A stretch of 19,068 nt of DNA, taken from NCBI GenBank assembly GCA_947497195.1, contig CANMGM010000010.1, positions 1 to 19,068 on the forward strand. Direction: 5' to 3'. Made by a program: the position numbers and the translations under genes. This document shows, piece after piece, positions 14,058-19,068 of this stretch (within the stretch, counting starts at the first letter, position 1; every line of letters begins with the position of its first letter). The DNA is from Bacteroidota bacterium. GTDB taxonomy: Bacteria > Bacteroidota > Bacteroidia > M30B66. The notes beneath the pieces are model-generated. The model did no database searches and had not been told where the DNA came from. It saw only the letters and a program-made list of their open reading frames with translations.

Positions 14058-17018
14058 CTACCTCAGTAGTGTCACCGTTCCTTTGAATTCCCCGGCATTC
14101 TCGAAATGCTTCAGTTTGGCAACGTAGAAATACGTTCCATCGGGCGCATCGTCGTTCCCATTCACTGAACCATCCCAAGCAAAAAACGGATCTTCCGATT
14201 CAAATACCCGTATTCCCCAACGATTGTAAATTATAATGTTGAATTCTTGATATTTAAATGTCTGCTTGGGAATCCAAGTATCGTTTTTACCATCGCCATT
14301 CGGACTAAACACATTTACAAGTTCCAGCGGTTTATAGCATACCTCCGCATTCAACAGGAACGAATCTACGCGTTCGCAAACGGCGTCATCAAAATACAGC
14401 GTTAAAACATACCAGCCCGAATCGGTAGCTGTAATTGAATTGCTTGTTTCGCCTGTGCTCCACGAATAGGCATCTGCAATGGTGTCGGCAGCAAATACCT
14501 GGCTTTGTCCACGACAAATAGTTACCGTATCCAGAATTCCCGCTTGTGGCTCCTCTACAGTAACTATAAGCGAATCGAATGTTTCGCATGCCAGTGAACC
14601 GAAATTGGTTACTCTAACACGAATGGTAGTCGTACTGTCGGCAACAAGCGTGTAAGCGGGATCTGTTCCTACTTGTTCGGATTCAATAGTCCAGTAATGG
14701 TTGAAGTTGGTTCCATCGGGCGCAATGAGATTCAATTCGATTTCGTCGCATACGGTAGTATCGCTTCCAATATCAACCACCGGTGGTGTGCGAACCAAAA
14801 TTGTTCTGTCGTTATCGGCATTTCCACACTGGTTAACGGCCGATATTTGCAGTTGAACCGAGCCGGGTGTTGTAAATACAAATTGAGCCTGATTTGAAAG
14901 CGTATCGATAAGCGAGCCTCCTGTTATATCCCATTGATAATAGGTAGATTGGGAAAGGGTTACCTGATAGGTCACCGTGTCGCCCAAACATACCTGCGAT
15001 GGCCCTGCGATGGTAGTTGGCGGTGGACCTAATACTGTAATTTCTGCGGGTGATGATCCCGGCCCAACGCATCCGAAGTTTGTTTCCACTACATACAGCT
15101 GATTGGTTCCTGTGGCATTGAACAGAATTCCGGTGAAAGGGCCTCCCTCTGCGAAATTAGCATCATCGTCGAGACCCCATACATAGCTTGATTGAGAGTT
15201 GAATGGACTCAAAACGAAGTACAGTGCGTCGCTCTGACAAATTGTAGTATCGCCGTCCCAACCAACGGGCTGGAAGAAGAAATCGGGGTCGGCAATGTCT
15301 ATTGTAAGCGGACTCGGATTTGGAGCGCCAACCGTTAAGCGGATAACGGTTCCCAGATTGTCCCAACCCTGATCGCTATTAGTTGCCACAATACGCATGT
15401 AGTAAGCGCCGGGACCGATGCCAATCGTAAAGAGTTGTGGTATGGGAGGAATTGTAATTTGAACCGTGGTATCGCTTGTGGCTTCGACGCTTCCGATAAC
15501 ACCGGTATTGATTACAGCAAAGGTCTGATAATCGAGCAATTGCACCTGAAATTCGTTTGGTGGCGAATAGGTAGCCCCTGGCTCGTATTGGTTAATTTCG
15601 ACCGTGAGTGTAGTGTCGCCTCCTTCCACATCGGTAATGCAGAAACTCACATCCTGCTTGTTATTACTCTCAATATCACATTCGCGAATGCAGAATGGGC
15701 CATAAACAGAACCTGTAGTAGCAGGGCTAGTAGAAATGACCCTGATGTAATAATTGCACCCCGGTGGAATAGGTTGATTTTGGGCAGCAATCAAGCCTGA
15801 AACGTTTCCGCGCGGTATTGTTCCCGGCGGATATTCGGTGTCGTCGTTAGATGTACCGATAATATTGGGATTGGGCGGGAAAAGCCCGGTCGAATCCGAT
15901 AATTGTGCGATATACGTATTGGCAAGGTATACGCCTTCCGAATAGAACGGAACATCAATCACACTCCCCACGCAGATGGTATCCAGTGGATTTGATATGA
16001 CTGCCGGCATCAGTGTGGTAATGATATTCGGACAGTCAATTATATCGATACAAAATGACGTATCTGAAATAATAAATGGCTGAATGTCAACACGAACAAC
16101 CCGGATTCTGTAGCAATTGCTAATGTTAATGTCTGTAGGGATTGGTAAGGTAAAAAGAGCCGGCGCTGTATTTTCGTTGTTCAACTCATAAATACCAAGT
16201 GAAGTGGGCAAATCGAAATCGCCGAAAATATTGGATAGCTGAACTTCATAATAACCTAATCCACAAAGGGGAACAGGGTTGTTTAGAAAAATCAAAACAC
16301 CGTCGCCCTTGCAAACAGGATTGGGCGTTATGGTGTCAATTTCAAGCCGCACGTTATACACATCGGGACTGTAAACACCCACCAATCTAATTCCGTCAAT
16401 ACCCAATGAAACCGTTGATGGAGCTGATCCCGCATCATTTACCCAGCGAAAGCCAAATTTTAGATCATTCTTGTTGTTAAAGCCCGGATCATATACTTCG
16501 AGATAGCTCCATTGGTTCGTGTTCGATAAAAGCACACCCGAAACCTGTGTCCATGCTCCTGTATCGGCCTGATACCATAATTCTCCATATGCACCGGGTG
16601 CTCCAACGCAATTAAAATAGAAAGCAATTCGCACACTGTCGAGACCAAGCGTGCAGAAATTATTCGTTTCGGTAAAATTGTCGGAAAGAATTGCCGGATT
16701 GAAATTGGAATTTCCTACCGAACTATTGGATGCAAAAGCCTGAGAATCGTGTATATGCAGGTAATTGCTGAAAGGGGCGAAATTAATGGAACCACCAACT
16801 GTGTTGTTTTGATCGGGTGTATTGGGATAAATCGGATCGCCCGTGTAATCGTTGTTGATAATCCACCGGTTTGGGCCCACAGAGTCACCTACAGAACCTG
16901 TATTGAGGATGAATTCACCCGGCCCTCCCTCAAAATCTTCACTGTAAATAAGTGTAGTTTGGGCATTGGTTGTTTGGAAGTAAAGTATAAAGGTTAAAAA
17001 AAGTAAAAATGCTCTCAT
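14058..17018 (-). CDS. Large surface protein with gliding motility-associated (T9SS type B) C-terminus, 986 aa
   Basis: The start is the ATG at 17018, opening a signal peptide (MRAFLLFLTFILYFQTTNA); the TTG at 17027 in frame is less likely. An N-terminal jelly-roll-like segment (about 25-225: YSEDFEGGPGEF, SLGIDGIRLVGV) is followed by several Ig/PKD-like beta-sandwich repeats rich in Cys, Pro and Thr (e.g. PVCKGDGVLIF, TICVGSVIDVPFY, QVCLGDTVTYQV, TICRGQSQVF). Residues about 901-986, VNVFSPNGDGKNDTW ... YNRWGIRVFES ... DGTYFYVAKL, are the CHU_C-type domain that sends proteins through the type IX system without the type A motif. Expected location is the outer surface or the medium. No enzymatic residues are evident; adhesion or matrix roles are inference. 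It is divergent from the large gene at 17138. Confidence 0.93.
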   Translation of the reverse strand: MRAFLLFLTFILYFQTTNAQTTLIYSEDFEGGPGEFILNTGSVGDSVGPNRWIINNDYTGDPIYPNTPDQNNTVGGSINFAPFSNYLHIHDSQAFASNSSVGNSNFNPAILSDNFTETNNFCTLGLDSVRIAFYFNCVGAPGAYGELWYQADTGAWTQVSGVLLSNTNQWSYLEVYDPGFNNKNDLKFGFRWVNDAGSAPSTVSLGIDGIRLVGVYSPDVYNVRLEIDTITPNPVCKGDGVLIFLNNPVPLCGLGYYEVQLSNIFGDFDLPTSLGIYELNNENTAPALFTLPIPTDINISNCYRIRVVRVDIQPFIISDTSFCIDIIDCPNIITTLMPAVISNPLDTICVGSVIDVPFYSEGVYLANTYIAQLSDSTGLFPPNPNIIGTSNDDTEYPPGTIPRGNVSGLIAAQNQPIPPGCNYYIRVISTSPATTGSVYGPFCIRECDIESNNKQDVSFCITDVEGGDTTLTVEINQYEPGATYSPPNEFQVQLLDYQTFAVINTGVIGSVEATSDTTVQITIPPIPQLFTIGIGPGAYYMRIVATNSDQGWDNLGTVIRLTVGAPNPSPLTIDIADPDFFFQPVGWDGDTTICQSDALYFVLSPFNSQSSYVWGLDDDANFAEGGPFTGILFNATGTNQLYVVETNFGCVGPGSSPAEITVLGPPPTTIAGPSQVCLGDTVTYQVTLSQSTYYQWDITGGSLIDTLSNQAQFVFTTPGSVQLQISAVNQCGNADNDRTILVRTPPVVDIGSDTTVCDEIELNLIAPDGTNFNHYWTIESEQVGTDPAYTLVADSTTTIRVRVTNFGSLACETFDSLIVTVEEPQAGILDTVTICRGQSQVFAADTIADAYSWSTGETSNSITATDSGWYVLTLYFDDAVCERVDSFLLNAEVCYKPLELVNVFSPNGDGKNDTWIPKQTFKYQEFNIIIYNRWGIRVFESEDPFFAWDGSVNGNDDAPDGTYFYVAKLKHFENAGEFKGTVTLLR

Positions 17019-17096
17019 TGAAATCAATAATTTATAATAGGATTTCGTGCAATATTTTTTGATTTCTGCTAAAGTATTAAAAAATCATTTAGTGCC

Positions 17097-17124
17097 TTGA
17101 ATAATTTTAATTCATTGATTTTTG
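17097..17124 (+). promoter_or_regulatory. Possible promoter for the 17138 gene
   Basis: TTG at 17097-17099, 17 bases, then GATTTTTG at 17117-17124 (one mismatch to TAnnTTTG). The start codon is 13 bases further, implying a very short leader. Motif match only. Confidence 0.35.
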
Positions 17125-17137
17125 TAAATTTACCTCG

Positions 17138-19068
17138 ATGCAATCCGCTTATCGATACTTACTTGCGGTTCTGTTTTTTCTGCAAGCCAGCGTTTCTTTT
17201 GCCACGCACCTCATGGGTGGCGAAATTACGTGGGATTGTTTGGGTAATGGTAGGTATAAGTTTTTCATGACCCTTTACCGCGATTGTTCTGATCCCACCC
17301 AGTTTCAGATTCAATTTAATAATCCGGGGTTTGGAATCCGGGTGCACAACCACCCGAGTGTTTCGTTTATTGCAATGACCTTGGTGAGCAGGCAGGATAT
17401 TATGCCGGATTGCAATATTCTTGGTCCTCCCGCCAGTTGCGATTTACAGTCGCCCGGATCAGTTGAAGAACATATTTTCCAAAGCCAGGAAATACAGCTT
17501 CAGGGTGTGCCGCCGGCGCAGGGATGGATTTTCACCTACTCCGACTGTTGCCGCAATACCGATATTTTTAACATTGATGCTTCCGGTGCAGTGGGTATGA
17601 CGCTTCGCGCCAAGATGTTTGCCTACCTGGGCGCAAACAATTCGCCCTGCACCGACAGTTCGCCACGCTTCGAGGCAAAGCCTGTAACGGTTATTTGCCG
17701 ATCTCCGGCTCCGCCCAACCAGCAGCTTTTTGCCTACAATCAGAATGCATCCGACCCCGACCGCGATTCGGTATCCTACAGTTTTGCCACACCGCTCGAT
17801 TTTTTAGACCCCGCCGATCCTTTTACGACCACAAATCCCGTTGCGCTCGTTTTTAATCCGACGATGAGTGTTAACTCGCCCTTTCCGGGGCAAACTACAC
17901 CCGGGTTTCCAAACAGCATTGCACCAACGCTTGATGCGGTGAGTGGCCAGATAACGCTATCGGTGACGGGGATTGGCAAGTTTGTGAGTGTTGTTCGCGT
18001 GCAGTCTTTTCGCTGCGGGCAGATGATTGCAGAGGTTTTTCGCGAAATCCAATTGATTTCGAGAGCATGCGCCAATAATGATCTTCCATCTTACGTTCCT
18101 CCTCCAGAATTGAATACGACTCCGGTAGATAATTTGTATTCTATTACCGCAACTGCAGGGGACCTAGTTCAATTCAGCATAACTGCCACTGATAATGTAA
18201 TTAATAACCTTGGTGGAAATCTTTTTTTAGAAGCATCCGGTGGCGCATTTGGTTCCCTGTATTCAGACCCGAACATAGGTTGTAATTTTCCTCCTTGCGC
18301 CACCTTGAATCCACCTCCACCAGCCAGTGGACTAGAGACACTCACGACTATTTTTACTTGGCAAACCGCCTGCGATCATGTGATGGATGTAACTTCGCCT
18401 CCATCAATCATAGATGAGGAATGTTATACCAATCAAACATATAACACGTTTCAAATTAGTTTTCGCGATGATTTTTGTCCCTACCCGGCGTATACCAACA
18501 TAACAATAAACGTTATTGTTGAAGCTCCACCGCTAACTCCTTCCCCCGAATTGCGATGCCTCGAGGTGCTTCCAGGGCCTGGAGGCGATGTGAAGCTTAC
18601 CTGGGTTCCAACGACAGATCCCGAGAACCAGTTCGAGGCTTACCGTATCTTCCGTTCTTCGAATGCAGCTGGTCCATTTACCGAAATTGCATCCATAAAC
18701 TCAATCGCGCAAACCTCCTACATTGATTTGGCCGCCGGCGCAAATACTGCCCCTGTTTACTATAGTATTTCCACCCTTACCGGTTGTGCCGGCAATATTC
18801 TCAATACGCCCCTCGATACACTGGCCACTATGTTTATCGATTTTAGCGCCGACGCGCTGGGCTCCATCGATGTTGACTGGAGCGAATTGTCGGTTCCGCT
18901 CCCCGCATCGGCACAGTTGCCATATGAATTGTTTAAGGCTACAAATTCGCCTGCACCGGCATATTCGCTATTCAGTTCGCCGAATTTATCAGAGGAGCAG
19001 GATGCCGTTTCGGGATGCGATCAGTTTGTATCATATTATGTGCGCTTAAACGATCAGTCTGGATGTTA
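17138..19068 (+). CDS. Large Bacteroidota surface protein, partial (open at right edge)
   Basis: The frame is open from the ATG at 17138 to the end of the window: 643 codons with no stop. A signal peptide (about residues 1-23, ...ASVSFA) precedes HLMGGEITWDCLGNGRY and TLYRDC, and later YSDCCRNTDIFN and CRSPAPPNQQ; this set is the conserved N-terminal region of a family of long Bacteroidota proteins that often end in PKD repeats and a gliding motility-associated C-terminus. From about residue 468 (PELRCLEVLPGPGGDVKLTW ... AYRIFRSSNAAGPF) a fibronectin type III-like domain follows. The conserved cysteines probably form disulphides outside the cell. The C-terminus is not in view, so the export route is an inference from the family. 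It is divergent from the 986-aa type B protein, over 119 bases. Confidence 0.88.
   Translation, partial: MQSAYRYLLAVLFFLQASVSFATHLMGGEITWDCLGNGRYKFFMTLYRDCSDPTQFQIQFNNPGFGIRVHNHPSVSFIAMTLVSRQDIMPDCNILGPPASCDLQSPGSVEEHIFQSQEIQLQGVPPAQGWIFTYSDCCRNTDIFNIDASGAVGMTLRAKMFAYLGANNSPCTDSSPRFEAKPVTVICRSPAPPNQQLFAYNQNASDPDRDSVSYSFATPLDFLDPADPFTTTNPVALVFNPTMSVNSPFPGQTTPGFPNSIAPTLDAVSGQITLSVTGIGKFVSVVRVQSFRCGQMIAEVFREIQLISRACANNDLPSYVPPPELNTTPVDNLYSITATAGDLVQFSITATDNVINNLGGNLFLEASGGAFGSLYSDPNIGCNFPPCATLNPPPPASGLETLTTIFTWQTACDHVMDVTSPPSIIDEECYTNQTYNTFQISFRDDFCPYPAYTNITINVIVEAPPLTPSPELRCLEVLPGPGGDVKLTWVPTTDPENQFEAYRIFRSSNAAGPFTEIASINSIAQTSYIDLAAGANTAPVYYSISTLTGCAGNILNTPLDTLATMFIDFSADALGSIDVDWSELSVPLPASAQLPYELFKATNSPAPAYSLFSSPNLSEEQDAVSGCDQFVSYYVRLNDQSGC

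Noticed and set aside
17019..17027. TTG start for the 986-aa surface protein
   Set aside because: An ATG three codons later opens the signal peptide directly; TTG starts are rare in this group.

Overview
The window looks like chromosomal DNA of a Bacteroidota bacterium, probably near the Flavobacteriia, Sphingobacteriia or Chitinophagia. The signs are two kinds of type IX secretion (T9SS) C-terminal signal, a gliding motility-associated C-terminal domain, a DUF4476-like lipoprotein-type gene, a TPR/adenylate cyclase fusion, almost no Shine-Dalgarno sequences, and several TAnnTTTG-like -7 elements just before start codons.

Left part (1-9390) is ordinary core-type DNA of moderate GC. On the minus strand, reading right to left, two secreted S9 serine peptidases flank a small unknown protein in a tightly coupled operon, followed by the start of a family 4 glycosyltransferase that runs off the left edge. 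A secreted T9SS type A protein with its own terminator lies behind them. On the plus strand are mazG, a thioredoxin-like gene translationally coupled to a small helical protein, a short-chain dehydrogenase of the 2,4-dienoyl-CoA reductase type, and a small secreted TonB-C domain protein. A DUF4476-like gene lies between them on the minus strand.

Middle part (about 9391-14057) is AT-rich and looks accessory. It holds a probable integron-type gene cassette (9512-10321) with one ORF, whose stop codon lies inside a 143-bp attC-like palindrome. The boundary bases fit cassette excision rules: the inverse core at the end of the gene is a perfect reverse complement of the cassette's own left boundary but not of its right boundary. 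Next come a TPR/transmembrane/adenylate cyclase gene with all catalytic residues, a gene broken by two apparent frameshifts and lacking a clear start, and a gene-poor stretch of about 520 bases with two long imperfect inverted repeats. No integrase gene is in the window.

Right part (14058-19068) holds two large divergently transcribed surface proteins: one complete, with a T9SS type B (gliding motility-associated) C-terminus, and one running off the right edge. These probably act outside the cell in adhesion or gliding-related functions. No rRNA, tRNA or CRISPR array was seen.
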